Notes under the pieces: model-generated
The model's input: only the letters and a program-made list of their open reading frames with translations
Database searches by the model: none
What the model was told of the DNA's origin: nothing
From: Nitrospiraceae bacterium
GTDB taxonomy: Bacteria; Nitrospirota; Nitrospiria; Nitrospirales; UBA8639
Reading direction: 5' to 3'
Assembly (NCBI GenBank): GCA_020632635.1
Contig: JACKFE010000001.1
Coordinates: forward strand, 744,001 to 808,000
Length of the DNA stretch: 64,000 nucleotides
Shown: positions 18,656 to 26,053 of the stretch, piece after piece
How the letters are laid out: every line of letters starts with the position of its first letter
Position numbering within the stretch: position 1 is the first letter of the stretch
Translations under genes and position numbers: made by a program

Positions 18656-20455
18656 TTAACTGAGAGTCAACAGAGTCTCCCTCTGAGTTTGCGCCCCAGT
18701 CTCCTGGGATTTTTTTTCGACGATTTGCATCGCCAAATCCAAGGCCTCATTAAAATGGGAACATATATAACCCGGCTCCAGTCTGGACAATTCATTCAAA
18801 TCCTCAAGCACCTGCCTGGTTCGTCCAGACATCCCTGCTGTGAGCACAGCCACGCCGCGCCGATTAGCGGCTTCAATGAGATCCCCAAGCGCGTATGCTC
18901 CCGACAAATCCAGCTCATCTAGCCACTTACACCGAATGATCAGCACATCTTTTGTTTCTAGGTGTTCGACCGTTTCATTCAACCAGTCAATCGCGCCAAA
19001 AAATAATGGCCCATGAGGGCGAACAATGAGAATTCGATCCCGAACGATGTGTTCAAACCGTCCACTGAGTTCTCCCATGTTGGCCCCATTTTGGTTGATC
19101 TTTCGGGCATGATCCCGGGCAAATGCAAAAATGAGATCATCCTCTTCCTGCTTCACATCTTCGTCCCGTTGGTTGAGATCGGCTTTATACCGATCAGCTT
19201 GGTCTTTGACGAAACGAAAAAAGGCCACGGCCAATCCCATCGCCATGGCCGACAACAAGTTCCAAAATACGGTCATAAAGACCACCAAAGCAAACACCAT
19301 CAAATCAGAAGTGGGTAATCTTCGGATGACAGGCAATACACGCATATCTAAAATGTCATACCCGGCCTTCAACAGAATCCCGGCCAGAGCGGAAAGGGGG
19401 ATGGAGGCGGCTAAGGGACCAAGACCCAGAATTAACGAGAGCAGGACAAGGCCCATCATCATTGAAGATAACCGAGTTCGCGCTCCGCTTTGGATATTCA
19501 CCACGCATGGCATGGTATTCGTAGCTCCTCCCAATCCCCCAACTAACCCGGAAAATAAATTCGCCGAGCCTTGGGCAACCAATTCCCGGTCGCTGTTATG
19601 ATGGGTACCGGTCATATTATCCACGATCAAACAGGTTAATAAACTATCAAAAATACAGAGCCCTGCCAGAGCGGCAGCCGGCACAAAGGCCTCTTGTAAG
19701 AGTTCCAGATTCGGCAGATATAAATCCGGCAACCCGGTGGGGACATCTCCGATCATCGGAATGTTCAGTCCGAAAAACGAGCACACCCCTGTCCCTACAA
19801 AGAGGCCGATCAATGGCCCTGGCAGCCACGTCACGGGTGAAATTTTTGGCCAGAGGATCACAATCACGAGGGTGAGGACTCCGATGCCCACTGCTGGCAA
19901 GGAGGCATGGACAATGGTGTCGGGCAAATTCGTAATAGCGGCGGTAATACTTTTTGCCCCGGGCAACCCCAAAAAGGGATTCAGCTGAAGTAACATATAG
20001 AGGAAGCCTAATCCGGTCATAAATCCTGAAATGACGGAATAAGGGGTGAACTTAATAAATTGTCCAAGTTTGAATATGCCCAGCATGATTAAGATAAATC
20101 CGGCTAATGCAATGGTCGTAAAAATAAAAACCAGATTGGGAGAACCATCAGGAAATTGATGCGTCTGGGCAATATTCAGAATTTGAATGGTCATCGGCCC
20201 TGTGGGACCACCCACTGACCAAGCCGATCCACTTAAGGGACCGGCAATAAGCCCCGCAGCCACTGCAGACCACATCCCGGCTATGGCCCCAAGCCCAGAG
20301 GCCACACCAAAAGCCAGAGCCATGGGTAATACCACCATTGCCACGGTCACCCCGGCGAGGACATCTCCCCTGACATGACTCGTCAAGCCTTCGAAGTTTT
20401 CCTTGAAATTAAAATCTTTTAAATATTGACGGATGTTGTCTATCACACGATCCAT
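18656..20455 (-). CDS. SulP-family anion transporter, BicA-like, with STAS domain
   Basis: About 599 residues from the ATG at 20455, chosen because GGAGG lies eight bases upstream and the sigma-54 promoter at 20546-20562 leaves room for a leader. Around eleven hydrophobic segments precede a C-terminal STAS domain (about residues 470-580). The sequence follows the cyanobacterial bicarbonate transporter BicA closely at PMALAFGVASG, PTGPMT, FTPYSVISGFMTG, DSLLTCLIVDNMTGTHHNSD and CVVNIQSGARTRLS. I therefore favour Na+-dependent bicarbonate uptake over sulfate uptake. The downstream nhaB would restore the Na+ gradient. Confidence 0.82.
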   Translation of the reverse strand: MDRVIDNIRQYLKDFNFKENFEGLTSHVRGDVLAGVTVAMVVLPMALAFGVASGLGAIAGMWSAVAAGLIAGPLSGSAWSVGGPTGPMTIQILNIAQTHQFPDGSPNLVFIFTTIALAGFILIMLGIFKLGQFIKFTPYSVISGFMTGLGFLYMLLQLNPFLGLPGAKSITAAITNLPDTIVHASLPAVGIGVLTLVIVILWPKISPVTWLPGPLIGLFVGTGVCSFFGLNIPMIGDVPTGLPDLYLPNLELLQEAFVPAAALAGLCIFDSLLTCLIVDNMTGTHHNSDRELVAQGSANLFSGLVGGLGGATNTMPCVVNIQSGARTRLSSMMMGLVLLSLILGLGPLAASIPLSALAGILLKAGYDILDMRVLPVIRRLPTSDLMVFALVVFMTVFWNLLSAMAMGLAVAFFRFVKDQADRYKADLNQRDEDVKQEEDDLIFAFARDHARKINQNGANMGELSGRFEHIVRDRILIVRPHGPLFFGAIDWLNETVEHLETKDVLIIRCKWLDELDLSGAYALGDLIEAANRRGVAVLTAGMSGRTRQVLEDLNELSRLEPGYICSHFNEALDLAMQIVEKKSQETGAQTQRETLLTLS

Positions 20456-20545
20456 TCGGTCATCCTCCGGCTCATTCATTATTCGGCTATTGCTCTGCTC
20501 GTTCATCGCCCATGATTGAGGCACTGTTATCCGAATTTACGTGGA

Positions 20546-20562
20546 CCGCAAATCATATGCCA
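20546..20562 (-). promoter_or_regulatory. Sigma-54 promoter of the SulP-nhaB operon
   Basis: On the minus strand the sequence reads TTGGCATATGATTTGCG. GG (20560-20561) and GC (20548-20549) are separated by exactly ten bases and fit the consensus TGGCAC-N5-TTGC with one change. Transcription would start near 20536, giving a leader of about 80 bases to the start at 20455. Imperfect palindromes lie about 125 bp upstream. Confidence 0.75.
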
Positions 20563-20678
20563 AGTATCTCAGAGTTGATCATCCTGGATAATTTATTGAC
20601 AATTCCACTCGATTGGCGACTTTTCCTATCTTAATGGTGAGGGATAGACCGAGGGGGGAACCTGGATGTATCCCAAAC

Positions 20679-20718
20679 TGTGCGAATTCGTACGGTGTGC
20701 CCTGTGCGAATTTATAGG
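20679..20718. promoter_or_regulatory. Tandem imperfect TGTGC-N6-GCACA elements
   Basis: TGTGC-GAATTC-GTACG (20679-20694) and the half-site TGTGC-GAATTT (20703-20713), a little over two helical turns apart. A third TGTGC lies at 20696. The first is centred about 125 bp upstream of the -24 box of the SulP promoter, as expected for an enhancer site of a sigma-54 activator. Confidence 0.5.
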
Positions 20719-20807
20719 CTGAAGGGAACAATCAAACGTATGACACCAGAAAAGGGAGGACCTTCGGCGGAAGGACGGTTTTCCCCAAAAGGCAGGAGGC
20801 AAAAAAG

Positions 20808-22193
20808 TTAGAACGTCAAGGTGGCCATTGTATACACATAATTGACATCAGCCGTTCCCGGGCTTTGTGGCACTCGATCGAAATACGAGCCTTTAAAAAA
20901 TCGAGCAAAACCTACTTCAAATACCGTATGCCGAAAATATCCCACTTGGGGTCCCCAAGTGACAGAGGTATCAAAAAGGTTCCCGAGGAACGTGCCCGAT
21001 CGACCGGTCGGATCTTGCAATCCACTGCCAACAAAAGAGCCCCGGCCATCGGCCAACCAAAATGTCCGATGGGATACCATCAATTTGAGAGTGGGGGTTG
21101 GCTGGAGCATTGACCGAAATCCAACCGGCGACAAAATATTAGAGGGAAATATGACCCCTAAAATCCCGGTGGGTCCATATTCTGCGCGACGCTTGGCAAA
21201 CAAAAAATCGAAATTTTTTTTCGGATCTGGATCACCCGATGCGTAGTCAAATAAATAGGTTAATTGCCATGGCCATAGGGTTCCAAAACTATACCCCACT
21301 TCACCATGATGGCGATGGGCGAAATGATGCGTAAAACCAACTTCACCAACTTGATAGATGGATTCGATCTCATAGTCCAACTGCTCCTGAACTGGTTGGG
21401 CAAACACCCGAAACCCCATGGTGGAAAGATCCCGCTTTTGGAGATTCCCTCCCTCGTTTAATTGAAAAAAATATAGCTCCCCATTGGCCCAAGGAAGATG
21501 GCGGCTGGAAATCGCGGCTCCCGAAAAATAGGAAATCGGGGAGGCCCAATCTGGGCTGACCGTATGGCGTTGAACGGGTCGCGTGACAAACGCCCGCAGA
21601 CCCCACGAATGGTCTTTTTCCGATCCCAGCGTAAATTGAACGCCGTCAAATGTCGGCGTAAAGCTTCCAAACCTATGTCCAGCCACCAGACGCCCTTTCC
21701 CAAAATCCATAATCAGACGCCCGACTTCCAGTTTCCCAGGACTCCCTGTCCCCAAAAAATTCTGAGACACCAGATCGACGTGCAGCTGAAAAATATCCAG
21801 ATGATTGACAAAAGTTGGTTCATGATTCTGTCCACGATCCGCTACAGGAGCACGAAAATCTGCGACTTCAAGTGTAAACCGGAGAGGATCCCAAATATCC
21901 TTTATCCCCAACAACACTCTCGTCCGTTGATGAACTTGTTGATTGCTCCCTGCGGTACCCCGCGTAAAACTATGGTTAAAGGTTTCATAGCGAGTACGGT
22001 GTTCAACCCCCAAATCCATCCAATCCGGAGTCATAGCAGATAGAGAATTAGGCTGCTGCAAAATGGTCTTCAATCGATCAAAATCACTGGGAAACTCCTT
22101 GGAGTGATCTTCAGCCCCCAAGGCGATTTCTTCTGTCCCCCCCCCTCCAAACAGACAGAAAATTGTGAAACAGAAAGACCAGAATTGTTTCAT
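20808..22193 (-). CDS. Alginate-export-type (AlgE-like) outer-membrane protein
   Basis: About 461 residues from the ATG at 22193 (MKQFWSFCF), with a signal peptide ending after LGA. The mature part is rich in alternating aromatic strands (for example MDLGVEHRTRYETFNH, FTLEVADFRAPVAD, FQLHVDLVSQN, LEVGRLIMDFGKGRLVAGHRFG) and ends in YTMATLTF, a typical barrel terminus. It matches the alginate_exp family of 18-strand outer-membrane barrels, widespread in Nitrospira and not restricted to alginate. The substrate is unknown. Because it has a sigma-54-like promoter and lies between the SulP operon and the carbonic anhydrase cluster, it might serve as an anion porin of the same regulon. Confidence 0.82.
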   Translation of the reverse strand: MKQFWSFCFTIFCLFGGGGTEEIALGAEDHSKEFPSDFDRLKTILQQPNSLSAMTPDWMDLGVEHRTRYETFNHSFTRGTAGSNQQVHQRTRVLLGIKDIWDPLRFTLEVADFRAPVADRGQNHEPTFVNHLDIFQLHVDLVSQNFLGTGSPGKLEVGRLIMDFGKGRLVAGHRFGSFTPTFDGVQFTLGSEKDHSWGLRAFVTRPVQRHTVSPDWASPISYFSGAAISSRHLPWANGELYFFQLNEGGNLQKRDLSTMGFRVFAQPVQEQLDYEIESIYQVGEVGFTHHFAHRHHGEVGYSFGTLWPWQLTYLFDYASGDPDPKKNFDFLFAKRRAEYGPTGILGVIFPSNILSPVGFRSMLQPTPTLKLMVSHRTFWLADGRGSFVGSGLQDPTGRSGTFLGNLFDTSVTWGPQVGYFRHTVFEVGFARFFKGSYFDRVPQSPGTADVNYVYTMATLTF

Positions 22194-22266
22194 TGTTCTC
22201 TCTACCAACCGACCAATGCGAATAGGTTCCGCTTATCCATTGTGTTTAACCGCATGATGACCTTTA

Positions 22267-22282
22267 CGCAAAACCAATACCA
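22267..22282 (-). promoter_or_regulatory. Possible sigma-54 promoter of the outer-membrane protein gene
   Basis: On the minus strand the sequence reads TGGTATTGGTTTTGCG, with GG (22280-22281) and GC (22268-22269) ten bases apart. The -12 box is perfect; the -24 box is TGGTAT instead of TGGCAC. Predicted transcription start is near 22256, about 60 bases before the ATG. An imperfect element TGATG-N6-GCACA lies at 22387-22402, about 113 bp upstream. Confidence 0.5.
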
Positions 22283-22506
22283 TGAATCGTCGCAAAACAT
22301 AAATTTTTGTTAGTGGGAGTACGCCCCAGCGTGCATACTGTCCGCCTAATAGCCAATCATCGGCATTAACCTTGACGGGAATCTGATGATGAAGGCCGCA
22401 CAGAATTCAATGGTCCATTTTCATTCTTGACGATTTATACGATGACTTTTTTACCCCAATCCTTCCCGGCTTCTCTCAAAAGAGTGCCAATTCACACAGG
22501 ATTGCC

Positions 22507-22522
22507 TGTGCACCATCGCACA
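22507..22522. promoter_or_regulatory. Perfect TGTGC-N6-GCACA palindrome
   Basis: TGTGC-ACCATC-GCACA, a perfect inverted repeat in the intergenic region between the outer-membrane protein gene and the orphan regulator. It is centred about 126 bp upstream of the weak -24/-12 site at 22639-22654. It could serve either gene. Confidence 0.55.
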
Positions 22523-22638
22523 CCATTGCATCTCGAACGACAGAACATCAGACTCATAATAAGAGTGTCTTGATACAAAATAACCACAAACACAAGGAAT
22601 CCCCCGTGCCCCCTAACAATCGACGAAGAATGGGCATT

Positions 22639-22654
22639 GAGCATGGACTTTGCA
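22639..22654 (+). promoter_or_regulatory. Weak sigma-54-like site before the orphan regulator
   Basis: The sequence GAGCATGGACTTTGCA keeps a perfect -12 box (TTTGCA), but the -24 box has AG in place of the nearly invariant GG. It lies 128 bp before the ATG at 22783 and at the same distance from a palindrome as the good promoters. It would allow autoregulation, but the match alone is not convincing. Confidence 0.25.
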
Positions 22655-22782
22655 TTTTCTATGGCAACCATGTTACGTGAAGAAAACTTCAGACTCATGG
22701 ATCACACATCCAGACCATGCTGACATCCGAGGAGCCCATTCTTCTTCATTACATCACCCTGACGGCAAATTAAGGATTAGGT

Positions 22783-24186
22783 ATGCGTGCCATAATTTAT
22801 GTAACCGACGACGACCAAAACGTGTGTTCAGCCTTAAGCCGCCGATTGGCGAGAAAAGGACACTTGGTGAGAAGTTTCCATTCAGGAGTATCTCTGCTGG
22901 AAGCCCTCGAGTATGAAATTCCAGACCTGCTATTCCTGGATCTTAAAATGCCGGAAATGGATGGACTGGAAACGTTACGACGAGTCCGTCAAACCATTCC
23001 AAATACGTTAGTGGTCATGTTGACAGCCTACGGCAGCGTGGAAGATGCCGTAGAAGCCATGAGAATGGGCGCTTACGATTTCTTGATTAAATCCGTTGAC
23101 TTTTCAACCGTGGAGCCAGCCTTACATCGAGCCCTTGAATTTCTGGAGCTGAAACGCCAGGTCGAGTATACCGTCATGGAAAAGCAGCGTCAGTTTTCCT
23201 GGGATCATGTCATCGCCGTCAGTCCATCCATGCTCACCGTCATTGAGAGCCTTAAGCAATTGGCTAGGGAATCTCCCTCATTAGTTTACCTTCACGGGGA
23301 GGTCGGAACCGGAAAAGAGTTTCTTGCCCGCATCCTCCATTACAACAGCAGACCGCAACCTGGCCCCTTTGTGGCAATCAGGTGCACGGAACAGCACTCA
23401 TCGAAACTTGAATCGCAATTATTGGGATACGAACGAGGTGCATTTAGTGGAGCGGATCAGGCGACAGCAGGAATGATCGAACATGCTGATGGCGGAACCT
23501 TATTTCTTGATGAAATTGAACATTTGCCCATTTCGGCTCAAGAAATCTTAAGTGAAGCCATACGTACCCGTACTTTTTCTCGAATGGGAGGGAATGACCG
23601 AATCCCTATCAATACACGTTTTATCGCCGCTAGCACTCTCTCTACGGATCACGGAGAACAGGAATCCCGCTTCCATCCGGAATTGCTGTCCTTATTTCGA
23701 ACACATCAAATATCTATTCCCCCTCTCCGGGAACGTCAGGCCGACATCATTCCCTTAGCTATGAAAAATATGCGAACCTATGGGGAAGAAATTGGGCGCC
23801 CGAAGCTGGATATGGATGCCTCGGTCCCTCCTCTTTTGGTGCAATACAGGTTCCCTGGGAATATTCGAGAATTAGAAGCTCTCATTAAACGAGCCGTCCT
23901 ATGCTCTCAGGGCCCGGTCCTGACTGCCCTGGACTTCTATTCCCAACATGCCATCGACCCCAACGAGCAACTACCCCCTAATACCATTCGCCTTCATTTC
24001 GAGCTGGGCCGCTATTCCTTATCAGAAATCCAAGGCCTAGTTATCCAAGAAGTCTTGCGGTTATCCGATCAAAACAAAGAACAGGCCGCGCGATATCTCC
24101 ACGTTTCACCCCAAACACTGGACGAACAGATCCGTGCACTAGGCATAACCTCTCAGACCACAAATACTTCCTGTAAACCCACATAA
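22783..24186 (+). CDS. Orphan sigma-54-dependent response regulator, NtrC family, atypical AAA+ motifs
   Basis: A 467-residue regulator with the same architecture as the one at 13368 and clearly paralogous to it. The receiver has TDDDQ, LLFLDLKMPEMDG and DFLIKSVDF. The AAA+ domain has GEVGTGKE and GGTLFLDEIEHL, but the sigma-54 contact loop is GAFSGA instead of GAFTGA. The sensor region reads IAASTLST where IAATNRDL is usual. The C-terminal helix-turn-helix is KEQAARYLHVSPQTLDEQIRALG. No kinase gene is adjacent. It lies directly upstream of the carbonic anhydrase gene and centrally among the sigma-54 promoters at 20-34 kb, so it is the best candidate for their activator. Confidence 0.9.
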   Translation: MRAIIYVTDDDQNVCSALSRRLARKGHLVRSFHSGVSLLEALEYEIPDLLFLDLKMPEMDGLETLRRVRQTIPNTLVVMLTAYGSVEDAVEAMRMGAYDFLIKSVDFSTVEPALHRALEFLELKRQVEYTVMEKQRQFSWDHVIAVSPSMLTVIESLKQLARESPSLVYLHGEVGTGKEFLARILHYNSRPQPGPFVAIRCTEQHSSKLESQLLGYERGAFSGADQATAGMIEHADGGTLFLDEIEHLPISAQEILSEAIRTRTFSRMGGNDRIPINTRFIAASTLSTDHGEQESRFHPELLSLFRTHQISIPPLRERQADIIPLAMKNMRTYGEEIGRPKLDMDASVPPLLVQYRFPGNIRELEALIKRAVLCSQGPVLTALDFYSQHAIDPNEQLPPNTIRLHFELGRYSLSEIQGLVIQEVLRLSDQNKEQAARYLHVSPQTLDEQIRALGITSQTTNTSCKPT

Positions 24187-24251
24187 TTCACGTGGGACTG
24201 CGGGACGCGTGACCACCCCAACATTCCTCTTCTTTCCCGCACACTCCGCCT

Positions 24252-24267
24252 CGTGCGAAGTCGCACC
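24252..24267. promoter_or_regulatory. Palindromic element upstream of the carbonic anhydrase gene
   Basis: CGTGC-GAAGTC-GCACC contains the 14-bp inverted repeat GTGC-N6-GCAC and in fact pairs as GTGCGA/TCGCAC. It is centred about 100 bp upstream of the -24 box at 24360. It also lies 66 bp after the regulator stop codon; it lacks the T run of a terminator at the right distance. Confidence 0.6.
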
Positions 24268-24358
24268 CTCACCCTTTTTAATATTGTCGATTGGACACGA
24301 CATACCAAAAACCTGTGTGAATTTTGCCTATTCGGTATGAATAGGCCTGAGCCATACA

Positions 24359-24374
24359 TGGCATTCCTTTTGCT
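24359..24374 (+). promoter_or_regulatory. Sigma-54 promoter of the LCIB-type carbonic anhydrase gene
   Basis: TGGCATTCCTTTTGCT has GG (24360-24361) and GC (24372-24373) separated by ten bases and fits the -24/-12 consensus well. Predicted start near 24385, about 55 bases before the likely start codon at 24441. Confidence 0.78.
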
Positions 24375-24440
24375 CCTTTACAATGCCAAAGCGAAACGGA
24401 TCTCTATCTTCCATACTTATCAACCAAGGAAATGACCCAC

Positions 24441-25208
24441 ATGCCCATGCTGCTATCACCCATTTCTTTTTCTGTCGAAACACCTCCAGGACCCCTCAAT
24501 TTCCAGAAAACCTTGGACCGGCATTTTCCAGGGGCGTATCCCTGTGATGCCTTCGTGGACATTTCCTCATTTCATTTGCGTCCATTTGGAATAGAGAAAA
24601 AGAACTCTATCGCCTGCGTAAGTGTGTGCCGGGATGAAATCACAACCCCCTTCATGAATAAAATCCATCATACCTGGGATGGCGCTTTTGATTTTTCAAG
24701 TCTGGCCGGGATGTTGTACTTAGGCGTCACCGGATTTCAGGCGGCCCATCATCATGCCCCCAATGATGATGGCAAAGAACGATATGTTTATTTTGCCTTT
24801 CCTCATATCGCCATTGATGAACAAGGCATACCTGGAAATTGCCGCCGATCAGGACGCCAAGCGATGTCCCAAGCCTGTGGAGCCCTGCTGAAGATTCTTG
24901 AGGAAAGTTCTCAAGGAATAATCAGCCTGGATTTGGATCAGGATGATCTGGAACAGAGCCTCTTAAAGCAACGACTATTCGGGAAAATGGGACTCGCAGA
25001 AATTCCCGATTTGCTCTCGCTCACCAAAGTCACCCAACAAATCATCAAAAATGACCTTGAACGAATGATCCACCTCACCGTCAATCCCATCACTACCGAC
25101 TACGCGGTCTATACTGGCGTACAAATTCATGGTCCGGCCCACAAGGACTGGATTTGGGTGGAGGAATCCTACGTCGTGGTTGATGGCGTGAAGAAACCTG
25201 TACTTTAA
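24441..25208 (+). CDS. LCIB-type beta-carbonic anhydrase-like protein
   Basis: About 255 residues. The ATG at 24441 is preferred because AAGGA is 11 bases upstream; ATGs at 24432 and 24447 are in frame. Counting from 24432, candidate zinc ligands are Cys66 in CVSVCRDE, His125 in FAFPHIAID and Cys149 in QACGALL. The segments LGVTGFQAAHHHAPNDDG and RRSGRQAMSQACGALL match my recollection of the limiting-CO2-inducible B/C (LCIB) family, which in algae and some bacteria are beta-type carbonic anhydrases. No signal peptide is seen, so it is cytoplasmic. It is followed by the Hyf-like complex under a similar promoter. I infer CO2/bicarbonate interconversion coupled to that complex. Activity is unproven; the Asp-Arg dyad is not fully clear. 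Confidence 0.72.
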   Translation: MPMLLSPISFSVETPPGPLNFQKTLDRHFPGAYPCDAFVDISSFHLRPFGIEKKNSIACVSVCRDEITTPFMNKIHHTWDGAFDFSSLAGMLYLGVTGFQAAHHHAPNDDGKERYVYFAFPHIAIDEQGIPGNCRRSGRQAMSQACGALLKILEESSQGIISLDLDQDDLEQSLLKQRLFGKMGLAEIPDLLSLTKVTQQIIKNDLERMIHLTVNPITTDYAVYTGVQIHGPAHKDWIWVEESYVVVDGVKKPVL

Positions 25209-25362
25209 AATGCTCCTCGTGTTGTGCTAGCGAGTTGAATCCACGCAATTTGCTAGGGATTATTAGAATAATAGATAATATCCCTCTCTCCGGTCTCCCC
25301 GATTTTCCTTCTCCAGGGTTTCTTTTTCCCTGCGCATCTATACCCTGGAATTCGAAAATTTT

Positions 25363-25378
25363 TGAGCGAATTCGCACA
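25363..25378. promoter_or_regulatory. Palindromic element upstream of the hyf-like operon
   Basis: TGAGC-GAATTC-GCACA, nearly identical in form to the element at 33639 (TGAGC-N6-GCACA). It is centred about 123 bp upstream of the -24 box at 25494. Confidence 0.6.
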
Positions 25379-25492
25379 AGATGATCCATTGTCGGCCGCA
25401 CACTTATAGCCATCAAATTTGGATAGCATCATATTGCGAATCTAACCATTTGATAATGCTTAGCATTGCAAATCGTAAAAAATCTCATTGTC

Positions 25493-25508
25493 TGGCATTG
25501 CTATTGCA
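25493..25508 (+). promoter_or_regulatory. Sigma-54 promoter of the hyf-like operon
   Basis: TGGCATTGCTATTGCA has GG (25494-25495) and GC (25506-25507) ten bases apart and a perfect -12 box. Predicted start is near 25519, which leaves an unusually long leader of about 535 bases before hyfB. Confidence 0.78.
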
Positions 25509-26053
25509 TTTTATTCACCGCTGTCTAATGGGAAATAACTTCATCCCAAAGATGCCTCAAAATAAAGGGAAGTTATTAGATTAATCCTTTTGGAACATGG
25601 GCAATGCTTTTATGGGTTGGGACATCGTCTTCGCTTCTTTTTCATGTATGCCCCGCTCGATAAACCCTTAATCCATTCTCATCGTTCATAATATTCCCGC
25701 ATTCGGCTTCAGAAAAAAGAGAGAAATACTTATTCTGATTTTCCATGGTTGATAAAGGAGGAAGTCTACTCATCCCAGACCGAAAATATGCTTGAGATGG
25801 ATCGTTCCTCACTCACCTTTCTTCAGCATTTCTCTTTCACCTTTCTTGTTAGATCTTTCCCTTTCGATCCTGCGCACCGCGCTTCAATCCAACCTAAGAC
25901 CAGCCGATACCTCACACAATTTAGCCGTTCGGGCTACCTTACCATTTTAGGATAGGGAGGAATGTGACTTTTCACCACACCTAAGATGGCCATTATTCGT
26001 CTGCTCAATTTCTTGTCAACCTGGAATATGCTACTGATACCGGAGGAGGAACA
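25509..26053 (+). other. Long untranslated leader of the hyf-like operon
   Basis: About 535 bases between the predicted transcription start and the GTG of hyfB. A 9-bp stem (AATAACTTC 25534-25542 with GAAGTTATT 25569-25577) lies near the 5' end. Short frames, such as one from 25749, lack a convincing ribosome binding site. I recognise no known riboswitch class. Confidence 0.4.

Larger units (their letters stand above)
22209..22782. other. Divergent intergenic region, regulatory
   Basis: 574 bp between the minus-strand outer-membrane protein gene and the plus-strand orphan regulator. It contains the palindrome at 22507-22522, an imperfect one at 22387-22402 and the two promoter candidates listed separately. 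No gene is visible. Confidence 0.6.

Noticed and set aside
20595..20637. TTGACA followed by TATCTTAAT as a sigma-70 promoter
   Set aside because: The spacing between the boxes is about 25 bases, far from 17, and no gene starts on the plus strand behind it.
24252..24267. The GTGCGA/TCGCAC hairpin as terminator of the orphan regulator gene
   Set aside because: The stem is short and the T run does not follow directly. Its form and distance match the regulatory palindromes better.
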